DNA of 64,000 bases from a virus: positions 1 through 64,000 of the IMG/VR virus record IMGVR_UViG_3300042301_004349. One strand, 5' to 3'. The notes beneath the pieces are model-generated. The model saw only the letters and a list, made by a program, of their open reading frames with translations. It was not told where the DNA came from and did no database searches. Below are positions 30,718 to 39,579 of the stretch, in pieces. Position 1 is the stretch's first letter, and each line of letters opens with the position of its first letter. The translations under genes were made by a program, and so were the position numbers.

Positions 30718-31311
30718 TTATAAGATTCCAAGCGCTTTCATATTTTCTATTTGATCTTCTGAAAGATTGAAGTCTGGTTCTTCTATTTTGAATTTGTTTG
30801 TAGTGAAACTTTCAATTTTGTCTACTTGTTCAGGGGTAAATACATCTCCAATGAACAAGAAATAACAGTTGTAACATAATAATTCTAAATTTTCTAAACG
30901 ATAATTACGTTTATTATTATCTTTAAAATTAAGTAACAATGGAATTTTATAATCAGTTACTCGGCGTTCACAGAATCCACAGTTGTGACATTCCTCAGCA
31001 ATCCTGCTCTCATAAATTAACCTATTTTTAATTTTTTCTGGATTAAAATGAGATGGATCCATCTGCCCATTTAATATTTGATCTAAAGCAGGTTCTTTTT
31101 TTGCTCCAACTAAATGTTTAGGAATACCTTTACCTGACTGATTAAAATGAATATCAAATAGTGTCTCTCCAGTTTCATCGTCTTTATATAGCTTAGCATA
31201 TGCTTTATAATGAGTGTAAGAGCAATTCAAGTAACGAGCAGCTGCTCTATTACTACGAGTATGCCTCATAGCTCTTAAGATATCATCTTTCGAAAACGGT
31301 TTTGGTTTCAT
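30718..31311 (-). CDS. HTH protein with degenerate HNH-like zinc finger
   Basis: The N-terminal 40 residues look like a helix-turn-helix (DILRAMRHTRSNRAAARYLN). Residues 109-150 follow the HNH-nuclease layout with zinc cysteine pairs (CHNCGFCERR, then CYNCYFL) and the NKRNYRLENLELLC segment. The catalytic DH is replaced by NF and the last His by Tyr, so nuclease activity is unlikely. It may be a DNA-binding regulator derived from an HNH enzyme. Confidence 0.65.
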   Translation of the reverse strand: MKPKPFSKDDILRAMRHTRSNRAAARYLNCSYTHYKAYAKLYKDDETGETLFDIHFNQSGKGIPKHLVGAKKEPALDQILNGQMDPSHFNPEKIKNRLIYESRIAEECHNCGFCERRVTDYKIPLLLNFKDNNKRNYRLENLELLCYNCYFLFIGDVFTPEQVDKIESFTTNKFKIEEPDFNLSEDQIENMKALGIL

Positions 31312-31313
31312 AA

Positions 31314-31727
31314 CTATTTTTTCTTCTTAACATCTCCTTTTATAACTTGTAATAACATCCACAAATCATCTGGGTTCTGTAACAGTATTTCGTTACCATG
31401 AGGATCAACTAAAGATTGTATATTTCCTTCAGGATCAATTCTATCATATAAATAAAAGAATATTAATTCAGATGCTTCTTTACCAAAATTCAATATAATT
31501 AAATTATCAATAGCCTCATAAAATACATCGTCATATTTAGTAAGATCTAAATTAAAATCACTACTTAATAGAAAAGATCTTGTATTTGCTTGTTCTAGAC
31601 TAATTACAATTTTATTAAATAATTCTCTAGTAACATCTTGTTGTGTTTTTTTTCTTCTTGTAAGAGTAGTATCAGAGCCTAAAATTAAATCTATTGATTT
31701 TTTAGCATCATCAATATTTCCTTCCAT
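31314..31727 (-). CDS. Unknown phage protein, 137 aa
   Basis: Helical, with DVFYEAIDNLIILNFGKEAS and FYLYDRIDPEGNIQSLVDP. No family is recognised. It is two bases after the previous stop and three before the next start, so clearly part of one operon with the neighbours. Confidence 0.55.
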   Translation of the reverse strand: MEGNIDDAKKSIDLILGSDTTLTRRKKTQQDVTRELFNKIVISLEQANTRSFLLSSDFNLDLTKYDDVFYEAIDNLIILNFGKEASELIFFYLYDRIDPEGNIQSLVDPHGNEILLQNPDDLWMLLQVIKGDVKKKK

Positions 31728-31729
31728 AA

Positions 31730-32029
31730 CTAAATTTGTTTTATTAAATCCCTTATCTCAATACACTTATCATAGTTTTCATCTTCTACATAATGTTCTA
31801 ATAAGTTTTCAAGAGTTGGTTGCCATTTTTCCTTCTCTAATTCTAGATAAGTAGTTGTACCTGCAATTTGAAATAAAGAAATTGATTTTTTCTTTTTCTT
31901 AATTCCGTCTTTTATAGCAAATATTGTTTCCTCTATAACTGCTCTTCTAATCTCAGGGTGAGTACTTACTTGTTCATAGGTTGCTCCATCCCCAAGTGAT
32001 ATTTTGAACACCGGAATTCTTCTTTTCAT
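31730..32029 (-). CDS. Unknown protein with UVR-like C-terminal helix, 99 aa
   Basis: The basic middle (KDGIKKKKKSISLFQI) leads to a C-terminal alpha-hairpin (HYVEDENYDKCIEIRDLI) that fits the UVR motif. No catalytic motif is seen. Confidence 0.5.
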   Translation of the reverse strand: MKRRIPVFKISLGDGATYEQVSTHPEIRRAVIEETIFAIKDGIKKKKKSISLFQIAGTTTYLELEKEKWQPTLENLLEHYVEDENYDKCIEIRDLIKQI

Positions 32030-32051
32030 ATTTTCCCTTTTTTAACAGTGA

Positions 32052-32405
32052 TTACTCAGCTGTAACCTCTTCTTCAGGTGCTGTAGGTGCTGCAGGTACT
32101 TCTGCTGCTGGTTCTTCTACAGGTTGTTCTTCAGGCATGATTGCCTTCTTGATCATTAACCTAATGTCCTGGATAGGAATTAAGAAACCAATAACATTAT
32201 CAAAAGGAACATCTGTATCCATATTTGCAGTCATATTGAATTGTTGCAAACCTTGGTTTAATTTTGATTGTAACTTTTGAGTCATAGCAGCTTTATCATC
32301 ACCTACTAATGTTTGAGGCAATGCAAATTGTACCTTAATACCCTTTTTAGTTGGGTTATGGTTTACATCTACTTTAAGTTTTGGTTTTATGTTTAAATCT
32401 GCCAT
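32052..32405 (-). CDS. Unknown protein with Pro/Glu/Ala-rich tail, 117 aa
   Basis: The first 90 residues form a folded domain (KLKVDVNHNPTKKGIKVQFA; VIGFLIPIQDIRLMIKK). The rest is acidic and Pro/Ala-rich (EEPAAEVPAAPTAPEEEV), probably disordered. No family is recognised. Confidence 0.5.
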   Translation of the reverse strand: MADLNIKPKLKVDVNHNPTKKGIKVQFALPQTLVGDDKAAMTQKLQSKLNQGLQQFNMTANMDTDVPFDNVIGFLIPIQDIRLMIKKAIMPEEQPVEEPAAEVPAAPTAPEEEVTAE

Positions 32406-32432
32406 TGTATTGTGTTTATATATAAATATTAA

Positions 32433-32975
32433 TTATTCTATAATCTCATCAACTAGACCATATTTTTGTGCTGTTTTAACATCAAAATACCATTCAGCCT
32501 GTCTATCTCTATGTGGTTGTAATATCTTCTGAGTGAGCTTTGTTTTTGATATTAGGTAAGCATCACATATTTTATCAATACGTTCTGTTTCTTTTAATTC
32601 CTGTTTATGGAACGCTACTTTACCATTAATCTCATATGCTGCTTCGTGATACATGAATGTCGAATATTTACTCGCAATTCTGTGATGTCCCGCAGCATAT
32701 ACTATTAGAGCCATTGACATTGCTGTACCATGGCATATAGTATGGATTGGAGTCTGCGAATTATCAATTACATCAATTAATGCTAACCCACTAAATACTT
32801 CTCCACCAAACGAGTTGATAATGAGTTTAATTGGTTCTACTGTTTGTTTTTTAGCGTCTTCCTCGTTAATCTCATATATGTCTTGTATAATTTGATTAAC
32901 TGTTTCACATTCAATGTCCCCCAATGTTATGATTCGACTTAACGGGTCTAATTTAGAACGACGCTCTCTTGACAT
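32433..32975 (-). CDS. clpP: ClpP-like serine protease
   Basis: Forms the proteolytic barrel with an AAA+ unfoldase. The nucleophile region is CHGTAMSMALIVYAAG (about residues 88-103, Ser in MSM) and the catalytic His lies in MYHEAAYE. The C-terminal motif is YFDVKTAQKYGLVDEI; the position of the usual catalytic Asp is occupied by Glu, a visible deviation. 180 residues is a normal ClpP length without a long propeptide. No ClpX or ClpA is seen here, so it would rely on a host unfoldase or act as a virion protease. Confidence 0.85.
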   Translation of the reverse strand: MSRERRSKLDPLSRIITLGDIECETVNQIIQDIYEINEEDAKKQTVEPIKLIINSFGGEVFSGLALIDVIDNSQTPIHTICHGTAMSMALIVYAAGHHRIASKYSTFMYHEAAYEINGKVAFHKQELKETERIDKICDAYLISKTKLTQKILQPHRDRQAEWYFDVKTAQKYGLVDEIIE

Positions 32976-33027
32976 AATTTATAATTTTCTCTTATAAATA
33001 TAAGTCCAAACTATTGCTTAAACAAAT

Positions 33028-33636
33028 TTATTTTATATCACTATCCCCATGAGTCTGGAAGCATATAAGAGGATAATGTCCATAGTAGTTTATTAAATTT
33101 TTCTTTCCTAGGTTATGAAGATACCAATCTACATTACAACTAGTTGATTTTTTATTATCTACCAGCTCAATTAACTTAGCTGCTCCTGTTTTTGATATGA
33201 TATAGGCTTCAGTAGTAAATGCGTTTTTTCTAGCAAACTCCGGTTTGTAAATACCTAAACTATATGTCCCACCCTCATAAGTTCCTCCTATAAATAATAT
33301 ATCAAAATCTTCTGGGGTTGATTCTGTGATGGTTTTTAGAGTGTTTTCAAATTCAGATTTAAACTTAACATCGTCTTCTAATACAAGAGCAATTTCTTCT
33401 TCTGCTTCTATAATCATTTTCCAAGTATTATAGTGACTTGCAAAGCATCCCATAGCTCCATCAGAATCAATAAAATTTTCTTCTGTGATTAATTTATTAA
33501 TCCAAAATTGTTTATCTTCATTTGGTAATTTAGAATAATAAACTGCTCTAACTAGTTTAGGTTGAGGGATTGGATTTTTAGTTACTGTAGAAAGTCTATC
33601 TATTCTATGTGGGAGATTAATTATATATGTTTTCAT
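33028..33636 (-). CDS. Glycosyltransferase family 25-like
   Basis: The start MKTYIINLPHRIDRL is the typical GT25 N-terminus. The middle has GAMGCFASHYNTWKMI and a DxD-type motif in ALVLEDDVKF. C-terminal TEAYIISKTGAAKLIE completes the family pattern. GT25 enzymes transfer galactose or glucose to LPS or, in giant viruses, to proteins. It overlaps the methyltransferase gene by one base and belongs to a sugar cassette with the two GT4 genes. Confidence 0.85.
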   Translation of the reverse strand: MKTYIINLPHRIDRLSTVTKNPIPQPKLVRAVYYSKLPNEDKQFWINKLITEENFIDSDGAMGCFASHYNTWKMIIEAEEEIALVLEDDVKFKSEFENTLKTITESTPEDFDILFIGGTYEGGTYSLGIYKPEFARKNAFTTEAYIISKTGAAKLIELVDNKKSTSCNVDWYLHNLGKKNLINYYGHYPLICFQTHGDSDIK

Positions 33637-34193
33637 TATTTCTTTTTAAACAACATCAATGTGTTTTTAAACCACCATGCTTTGGCTGATTTTCTTAACC
33701 CTGTTGATACACCTTCATTATATTCAAATCCTAAAGATGTAATCTTATCAATAATATAATCATTTGGTTGTTCATTAACATGTCCGTCTCCTCTTTGATC
33801 AGGAATTGCCCAACTTAGTAAAACATAATTATGAGAATGTTTTAAAACATTATTAATGTAAATATCTTCAAATTCTTTAGGAATATGTTCTCCTACTTCT
33901 AAACTTAAGACAAAATCAAAGGTTTTACCTAAATCCATATTTTCACTTAAGTCAACTACCTTCCCCAACCCATTAGTAAGTTCTGGAGTATTTGGGTTGC
34001 CATCATACGCTTCACATTGAATATTTTCTTTGATAATCTCACCTACATAAAACGCAGGCCCACATCCTAAGTCTAATAAAGTTTTAATTTCATTAGTCTT
34101 TAAAAAATCAACCAGTACTGAGCAGAGAGGGATATCATTGTGGTGCCCCACTGTTGTATCATTCTCCCAAAATCCCCTTGTATTAATTTTCAT
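33636..34193 (-). CDS. Class I SAM-dependent methyltransferase
   Basis: Motif I is LLDLGCGPAFYVGE (about residues 40-53), followed by EAYDGNPNTPEL (motif II) and FDFVLSLEVGEHIPKEF (motif IV region). It ends AKAWWFKNTLMLFKK. Close in style to methyltransferases that act on sugars or small molecules in glycan clusters. The start MKINTRGFW at 34193 is chosen to shorten the overlap with the upstream gene to 11 bases. Confidence 0.82.
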   Translation of the reverse strand: MKINTRGFWENDTTVGHHNDIPLCSVLVDFLKTNEIKTLLDLGCGPAFYVGEIIKENIQCEAYDGNPNTPELTNGLGKVVDLSENMDLGKTFDFVLSLEVGEHIPKEFEDIYINNVLKHSHNYVLLSWAIPDQRGDGHVNEQPNDYIIDKITSLGFEYNEGVSTGLRKSAKAWWFKNTLMLFKKK

Positions 34194-34617
34194 TCTTAAA
34201 ATATTCAATGTAATTTAAAGCTTCCATATATGTGCTTCCAAAATGTTGGATCGTAGTCATATCTGCTTTATGTGTAGCACCTTCAGGAAATTTAGATTTT
34301 TCTTCTTCAGTAATAGGAGTAGCCTTAACCCCAGCCCACTGCCAAGTATTATCTACTAAATCAACAAATACCATTCCTTTAGTTGGATGGTTTATTGTTG
34401 AAGGATACCAATAATATCCGTTTTCATCTAGTTTTTTAATAGCTCTATATAACTCAGGTAATACGGCTTCTGTTTGTTCTAAGTCAACTTTTTCAATATG
34501 TTGGTCTGAATTTGAAGCAAATCCACATCCAAAGCAATGCCATAGTTTCTTTTGGTCATGTTCTACCTCATAGCAAAAATTTGATTCGCATATAGGACAT
34601 GTTATTAATTTATCCAT
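34183..34617 (-). CDS. Zinc-ribbon protein, 144 aa
   Basis: The N-terminus has two cysteine pairs (CPICESNFC and WHCFGCGF), forming a zinc ribbon like those at the start of primases or transcription factors. The rest (WYPSTINHPTKGMVFVDLVD, then THKADMTTIQHFGSTYMEAL) has no recognised motif. The start MDKLITC at 34617 avoids overlap with the upstream gene. Its role is unknown although it is embedded among sugar genes. Confidence 0.55.
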   Translation of the reverse strand: MDKLITCPICESNFCYEVEHDQKKLWHCFGCGFASNSDQHIEKVDLEQTEAVLPELYRAIKKLDENGYYWYPSTINHPTKGMVFVDLVDNTWQWAGVKATPITEEEKSKFPEGATHKADMTTIQHFGSTYMEALNYIEYFKNEN

Positions 34618-34624
34618 CTGATTT

Positions 34625-34804
34625 TTATTTTGTTGTTGTGACATTTAAACCTAATTTATCTAATTCAATTATATAAGTGTTAGGTTCATCATTTATTTTA
34701 GATAGTTCTTCTTTTAATAGATCCCATTGCTTAGGAGTTGGTTGATATTCATGACAAGCCTCAACAAATCCTTTCAACCAGATTATAAATTCTTTACTTG
34801 TCAT
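34625..34804 (-). CDS. Unknown small phage protein, 59 aa
   Basis: MTSKEFIIWLKGFVEACHEY followed by PTPKQWDLLKEELSKI is a pattern I associate with a widespread uncharacterised phage protein. It is helical. The start at 34804 limits overlap with the upstream glycosyltransferase to 11 bases. Confidence 0.6.
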   Translation of the reverse strand: MTSKEFIIWLKGFVEACHEYQPTPKQWDLLKEELSKINDEPNTYIIELDKLGLNVTTTK

Positions 34805-36047
34805 CTTCTTTAATTTTAACATTATTATCTAATATCTCAATTAGCTTCTCTCCCATTTTTTCTAAGCTAAATTCATTACGACAAATATACGACTGTCTTT
34901 TTGCTTTTTCAACATATTCTTTATAATCAGTATAAACTGTTTTTAAAGCTAAAGTAGCTTCATCATAATTAGGAGTAAACCATTTTGACTCAGCTATCAA
35001 CATGTTTTCAACCACTGCACTCTTATCTATTGGTTTTAATTCACCTCCAACAAACATACTGAATTCTTTGTTTAGGAAATCTGTATGTCCACTCCACCCA
35101 CTTACAATAATTGGTTTTTGTGACTGAGTGAATTCAATTAGGGGTCTACCATAGCCTTCTCCTTTAGTTAAACTAAACATAGCTTTTACTTTTGGATGAT
35201 TATATAAACTATTCATTTCATCATCAGTTAATTCACCATGTAGTAAATAAATGTTTGGTAAATCACCTCCAACTTTTGATTTAATTTCTTCAATTTTAGC
35301 AATCATAGCATCTCTATCCATAATTGAATAAGTACCTCCATTTACTTTTAAAATCAATCCTGGTTTTACTTTTCTATCTTTAAATGCTTGGAGGAATGTT
35401 GCAATCGTGCCTCCCATATTTTTTCTATCTTCACCAAAATCACCTTGTAACCAATGGCCTACAACTAAGAAATTAAAATGTTCAGGTATGCCTTCTAAGA
35501 CATAATCTATATCTTTATTTATTTCTGTTGTTTTATTATAAATTTTAGTATCAACCCCTTCAAATAACACTTCCATAGGAACTGTAGTTTGAATAATTCC
35601 TACAACTTCTTCAGGATTATCTTTTTTACGTTGCTCATACTTAGAATTTAAAAATACATTTTTAGCATGTTTGCAGGATGTTAATACTAAATCCATTCTA
35701 TTACAACCTTCAATCCATGTTGTTGAACATAAATCTGTTTCAATACCAGCTGTAATTCCAATATTATATTTACCTACCTTTTGAAATTCATTAGGTACAG
35801 TAATCTGAATCCAAATGTCTGGAGTTTGATCTAGTCTAGTATTACTTGGTTGAATACAATCAATAATCTTTTTATGATCAGGATTACTTGGTTGAAGGAA
35901 ATTTTGTGGTGTACCACCCCATTTTTGTGATAGGATTTTTACTTCATATTTGTCTGAATCAATGAGTGCTTTTACTACATCTCTTGATCTTGCTCCGTAT
36001 CCACTAAATGTATTTACTGGAGCACTTATTGCTATAACTGGTTTCAT
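34794..36047 (-). CDS. GT4-type glycosyltransferase
   Basis: Two Rossmann-like halves. The C-terminal half has the nucleotide-sugar signature KGEGYGRPLIEFTQSQKP (E-x7-E form) followed by GWSGHTDFL. The N-terminal half begins PVIAISAPVNTFSGYGARSR. 417 residues is typical. Adjacent to a second GT4 gene (two-base gap), so the two probably act in sequence on one glycan, either on a virion protein, on DNA, or on host surface sugar. Confidence 0.88.
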   Translation of the reverse strand: MKPVIAISAPVNTFSGYGARSRDVVKALIDSDKYEVKILSQKWGGTPQNFLQPSNPDHKKIIDCIQPSNTRLDQTPDIWIQITVPNEFQKVGKYNIGITAGIETDLCSTTWIEGCNRMDLVLTSCKHAKNVFLNSKYEQRKKDNPEEVVGIIQTTVPMEVLFEGVDTKIYNKTTEINKDIDYVLEGIPEHFNFLVVGHWLQGDFGEDRKNMGGTIATFLQAFKDRKVKPGLILKVNGGTYSIMDRDAMIAKIEEIKSKVGGDLPNIYLLHGELTDDEMNSLYNHPKVKAMFSLTKGEGYGRPLIEFTQSQKPIIVSGWSGHTDFLNKEFSMFVGGELKPIDKSAVVENMLIAESKWFTPNYDEATLALKTVYTDYKEYVEKAKRQSYICRNEFSLEKMGEKLIEILDNNVKIKEDDK

Positions 36048-36049
36048 AA

Positions 36050-37504
36050 CTATTTTGCTATTAAATAAGGATTATAATTTAAAGGTTGTTCAGGAGTTTT
36101 AACATGTATTAGTTCATATGAATATCTTGGTTGAAATTTTTCAAGAGTTTCTTCAATACCACTAATAACATTTTTAGACATCCATCTAGCAGACATCATT
36201 GATTCATCTGATGTTACCCATTCACGAGCAGCTTTACCTCTTTCTTCAAAATTTTGAGGTGTGATTGTTTTAAGACCATATAATACTGATATTTGTTCAG
36301 CAATGTCTTCTGGTGTTATCCTATCATCAAATATATAAGGTGTTGGTTGTGAGCCTACTAAACTTAGATTATTTGGGAATATCGGGAAAGCCCATTTGCC
36401 ACAGTTTTTATATTTACCTCTATGATTTGATCCAAATTCAGGAGTGAATTTAATCCATTTACCATTTTCATCTTCAAAACGCATTTGGTCTTGCATACCT
36501 CCAGTTACGGTTGCTATAATAGGTTTACCTACCATCATTGCCTCAGTTAAAGACAATCCCCATCCTTCATTACTACTAGGTAATATAGTGGCATCACAAG
36601 AATTATAAAGTAAATTCATTACCTGCACTGGTTGTTTACCTTGGGATATGATAATACTTTTATCGTTTCTTCCAAAAAGCATTTCTTTAACTGCAATCAA
36701 ATCACTACCATGTTCATCTTTAGGTTGTGTGTGCATTACTAAGCAAACCTTGTCTGCTTGTTTTGGTGATAATGTATCTAAGAATAATTTCCAACCTAAC
36801 ATCAAATCAGGAACTGATTTGCGTCTTATGTTTCTAGCATTATATAATAAACTAAAATCATATTCTTTTTCACTGAATAATTGTTTTTTGTACTCTTGTA
36901 AAGCTAAATATTCAGGTTTAGTTTCATCAATTGGATAGAAATGATCTTCATTTATACCATGAGGCACATATTTAATCACTTTCTCTTCAGCTACATCTCC
37001 CAATACTACTCTATTAATGTTTTCTGTTTGTTTGCTGATTGCAAATAAAGTATCACATGATTCATAGTATGATTTGTTATACATTGGGTATGGAATACTA
37101 TCCCAAATATTTAAATAAATAAGTGGAACTTGTTTTCTTAACTCATGTTCAAACTGAAATAACCAAATCCAGTATCTAGGATCTGTGAAAATCATTATTG
37201 CATCTGGTTTTTCTAAATGCATTATTTGTTTAACATATTCTATAGTACCATATCCTTTAACGGGATAAATAAATACACTAGCATCTTCAATCTTAGCATA
37301 TTCATTAGTACTAGCACATATGTCCATCTTTTTACCTTCTTCAGGGTGGTTTACACCACCTCCTAAGTTGACCCAATTAAAGTGATGAGCGGTACCCACT
37401 ACTATTTCTCTAGCCATAGTGGATATACCGCTCGTCATTCTAATATCATCACAAAGTAATAAGATTTTTTTTCTTTGTTCTTGTGGGATATAACCTTCTT
37501 TCAT
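36050..37504 (-). CDS. GT4-type glycosyltransferase, second
   Basis: Begins with KKILLLCDDIRMTSGISTMA and ends the second Rossmann domain with SSNEGWGLSLTEAMMVGKP, the GT4 donor-binding motif with both Glu residues. 484 residues. It starts just after a small ribbon-helix-helix-like gene. The acceptor is unknown. The ATG has a GTTATG-type context. Confidence 0.88.
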   Translation of the reverse strand: MKEGYIPQEQRKKILLLCDDIRMTSGISTMAREIVVGTAHHFNWVNLGGGVNHPEEGKKMDICASTNEYAKIEDASVFIYPVKGYGTIEYVKQIMHLEKPDAIMIFTDPRYWIWLFQFEHELRKQVPLIYLNIWDSIPYPMYNKSYYESCDTLFAISKQTENINRVVLGDVAEEKVIKYVPHGINEDHFYPIDETKPEYLALQEYKKQLFSEKEYDFSLLYNARNIRRKSVPDLMLGWKLFLDTLSPKQADKVCLVMHTQPKDEHGSDLIAVKEMLFGRNDKSIIISQGKQPVQVMNLLYNSCDATILPSSNEGWGLSLTEAMMVGKPIIATVTGGMQDQMRFEDENGKWIKFTPEFGSNHRGKYKNCGKWAFPIFPNNLSLVGSQPTPYIFDDRITPEDIAEQISVLYGLKTITPQNFEERGKAAREWVTSDESMMSARWMSKNVISGIEETLEKFQPRYSYELIHVKTPEQPLNYNPYLIAK

Positions 37505-37511
37505 AACGTAG

Positions 37512-37706
37512 TTAGTCTTCTTTTTTTAATTGAGTGTTTAGTTGGTTGTGTACCATTTTGCGAAATTCTTCATCAGTTAAATATAAATACATTGCACGCT
37601 CTGTTAATTTCTGGATGCTGAATTTATGTTTAACACAGGCTATTTTGAATTCTTCAAATAACGATTCAGGCACCTTTACACTGGTTAATTGCATTTTTTC
37701 TGCCAT
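37512..37706 (-). CDS. Small ribbon-helix-helix-like protein, 64 aa
   Basis: One N-terminal strand (QLTSVKVPESLFEEFKIACV) followed by two helices fits the ribbon-helix-helix fold of small repressors. It is preceded by a TATATATTTATA-type sequence. It could regulate the sugar cassette just downstream, but no operator is recognised. Confidence 0.55.
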   Translation of the reverse strand: MAEKMQLTSVKVPESLFEEFKIACVKHKFSIQKLTERAMYLYLTDEEFRKMVHNQLNTQLKKED

Positions 37707-37748
37707 AGTTTGTAGTTTTTATATATTCGGATATAAATATATAAACTT

Positions 37749-38690
37749 TTAGGAAACTACGATTTTGTCGCAAAGCTCTGGTTTATCCATATAAGGACAC
37801 CATTTACATGAGCTTTCACCAACATTCTTAATATATGATTTTATTTGTGGTTTTCCAACACTATCAAAACAATCTTTAAGAAAATTATTAAAATTATCTA
37901 TTGCTTGCTTTCGTTTGATTTTCCCACTTGCTGGTTTAAATGATTGAACCCTTGGGGTTGGGTATTCTGATTGTTCCCATATTTTACGTTTAACGATAAA
38001 ATATTCTACTTCAATCTTTTCAATATCAACCCCAAATTGTTTTGAAAAGTACTCCTTGTATAATAATACTTGAGCAATTTTACTATCATCTTTTTTTTCT
38101 CTATCACCCCACCCTCTTGTTGATGTTTTGATGTCATATATATAAATTTTATCTAAATCTTCATCATATAATACAAAATCGATAAATCCTTTTAAAAACA
38201 CATTATTAGCAACATTCGTTAATATTGGTATTTCAATACCTAATAATTTTACTCGACGGATGGTAAATAATACGTTTCTATTTTTCTTAATCCATTTCAT
38301 TATAGCAACAGCATCCTCATAAAACTCTCCCATTTCTTGAGGAGTGGTAAAATGAGCTCCCATTTTTTTATATTCTTTAGAATATACTTCTGAGAATTTA
38401 GCTTGAAATAGTTCTTCTAGATCCATTCTATCAGCTGCTGCTCCACTCACATTATACATCGTTTCAAGATACGATTGTATAGTTTCGTGAAATGCGGTTC
38501 CAAACACAGTATGTATACTAGCTTGGTATGGTTGTTTATTTTCTACATAAGTTAAATACCACTTATGAGGACATGAAGCCCACATAGTATATTGAGAATA
38601 AGATACAGTTTTGTGAAATGCAAGATTAACCTCAGGTTGTTGGTGGTTTTTTATCTTAAGTTCAACTTCAGATAGTTTCTTTTTTGCCAC
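37749..38690 (-). CDS. PD-(D/E)XK nuclease, Cas4/RecB type
   Basis: A DNA exonuclease-like fold. The N-terminal SYSQYTMWASCPHKWYL and FGTAFHETIQSYLE are hallmarks of the RecB/Cas4 family. The catalytic core is GFIDFVLYDED and IYIYDIKTS (D...K). A four-Cys iron-sulfur cluster is likely: the N-terminal Cys and the C-terminal CKWCPYMDKPELC. 313 residues. It lies next to replication genes and may process recombination ends, like phage Cas4-type nucleases. Confidence 0.88.
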   Translation of the reverse strand: MAKKKLSEVELKIKNHQQPEVNLAFHKTVSYSQYTMWASCPHKWYLTYVENKQPYQASIHTVFGTAFHETIQSYLETMYNVSGAAADRMDLEELFQAKFSEVYSKEYKKMGAHFTTPQEMGEFYEDAVAIMKWIKKNRNVLFTIRRVKLLGIEIPILTNVANNVFLKGFIDFVLYDEDLDKIYIYDIKTSTRGWGDREKKDDSKIAQVLLYKEYFSKQFGVDIEKIEVEYFIVKRKIWEQSEYPTPRVQSFKPASGKIKRKQAIDNFNNFLKDCFDSVGKPQIKSYIKNVGESSCKWCPYMDKPELCDKIVVS

Positions 38691-38943
38691 TAATTTCCTG
38701 TTTAATTTTTTCTAAATATAAAATTGCATCCATATGCTCTTGTTTGGCATGTTCAATCCATTCAAGAATCGATAGATCGGTACGATCAAGATCAACACCA
38801 TATTTTTTCTTACCCATAAGGGCTCTTGATGTAAATTGATCAATAATTGAGCTTACAACTGAATCTAATTCATGTAATACACCATTATCGTCTTCAACAC
38901 AGTAATTTCCTTCAAAGGGGTGGCGTTGTTCTTTATTTTCCAT
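38668..38943 (-). CDS. MazG-like NTP-pyrophosphohydrolase-type protein, 91 aa
   Basis: The segment KKKYGVDLDRTDLSILEWIE followed by HAKQEHMDAILYLEKI has the helical pattern (E/D-rich helices with ExxD) of small phage nucleotide pyrophosphohydrolase-like proteins. The full MazG motif is not complete, so the enzyme call is uncertain. Confidence 0.55.
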   Translation of the reverse strand: MENKEQRHPFEGNYCVEDDNGVLHELDSVVSSIIDQFTSRALMGKKKYGVDLDRTDLSILEWIEHAKQEHMDAILYLEKIKQEISGKKETI

Positions 38944-39307
38944 TGATTTGTGATATTATATTGTTTAATTCGTCTTTAGGAAGCATTGAAATATATTCTT
39001 TTGCTTCCTTCTTACTTACTTCAAAATACAATGATACTGCCTCTATTTCGCCAGCATCAAATTCAGCTTTATTTTTAGCTTTGATATATTTAAGATACTT
39101 GTATTGTTTTGGGATAATATCTCTATACAAATTATACAGATACTCCCCTTTCATTTGCCAAGTATTCTTTTGAACCACATTAACAACCTCACAATAATCA
39201 GGATCCATACTGAGAAAACGATTAATCATCCAGTTGTTCCATCCTTCATCACCTAAGTATGCTCCTTTATTAGTTGTGATATTCTTAATGTGGTCAAATA
39301 TATTCAT
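38933..39307 (-). CDS. Clamp loader small subunit-like (T4 gp62 type)
   Basis: The pattern WMINRFLSMDPDYCEVVNVV followed by YNLYRDIIPKQYKYLKYIK matches the N-R-x-L-S ... R-x-K-R-F-x-x-W-x-K layout of phage gp62-type subunits, and the C-terminus has AKEYISMLPKDELNNI. It lies close downstream of the large clamp-loader subunit, as expected. Similarity is by pattern only and the protein is shorter (124 aa) than T4 gp62 (187 aa). Confidence 0.6.
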   Translation of the reverse strand: MNIFDHIKNITTNKGAYLGDEGWNNWMINRFLSMDPDYCEVVNVVQKNTWQMKGEYLYNLYRDIIPKQYKYLKYIKAKNKAEFDAGEIEAVSLYFEVSKKEAKEYISMLPKDELNNIISQINGK

Positions 39308-39576
39308 TAGTATTGTCTTGTATTTTGTAACACGTCATTTTTTAATTTATCAATACGACTTGTAAAGTGGCTGTATTGAGATTTGATTTGCTTATCTAGA
39401 TTATCATTGATTGCTCTTTGGAGATTTTCCGCTCGTTCAGTTTGAGAATGATTATCATAGATTTGTTGACCTAATTCATTTATTTGGTCTTGGAGTTTAT
39501 CCATTCTTTTGGCGCTATAATATGCTGTAACGGCATTGGCTACTGCTATTATAAGTAATGCTATTGATGTTATCAT
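39307..39576 (-). CDS. N-anchored coiled-coil protein, 89 aa
   Basis: One transmembrane segment (SIALLIIAVANAVTAYYSA) followed by a long coiled coil (RMDKLQDQINELGQQIYDNH). No family is recognised. Stop and next start overlap by one base. Confidence 0.5.
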   Translation of the reverse strand: MITSIALLIIAVANAVTAYYSAKRMDKLQDQINELGQQIYDNHSQTERAENLQRAINDNLDKQIKSQYSHFTSRIDKLKNDVLQNTRQY

Positions 39577-39579
39577 AAT

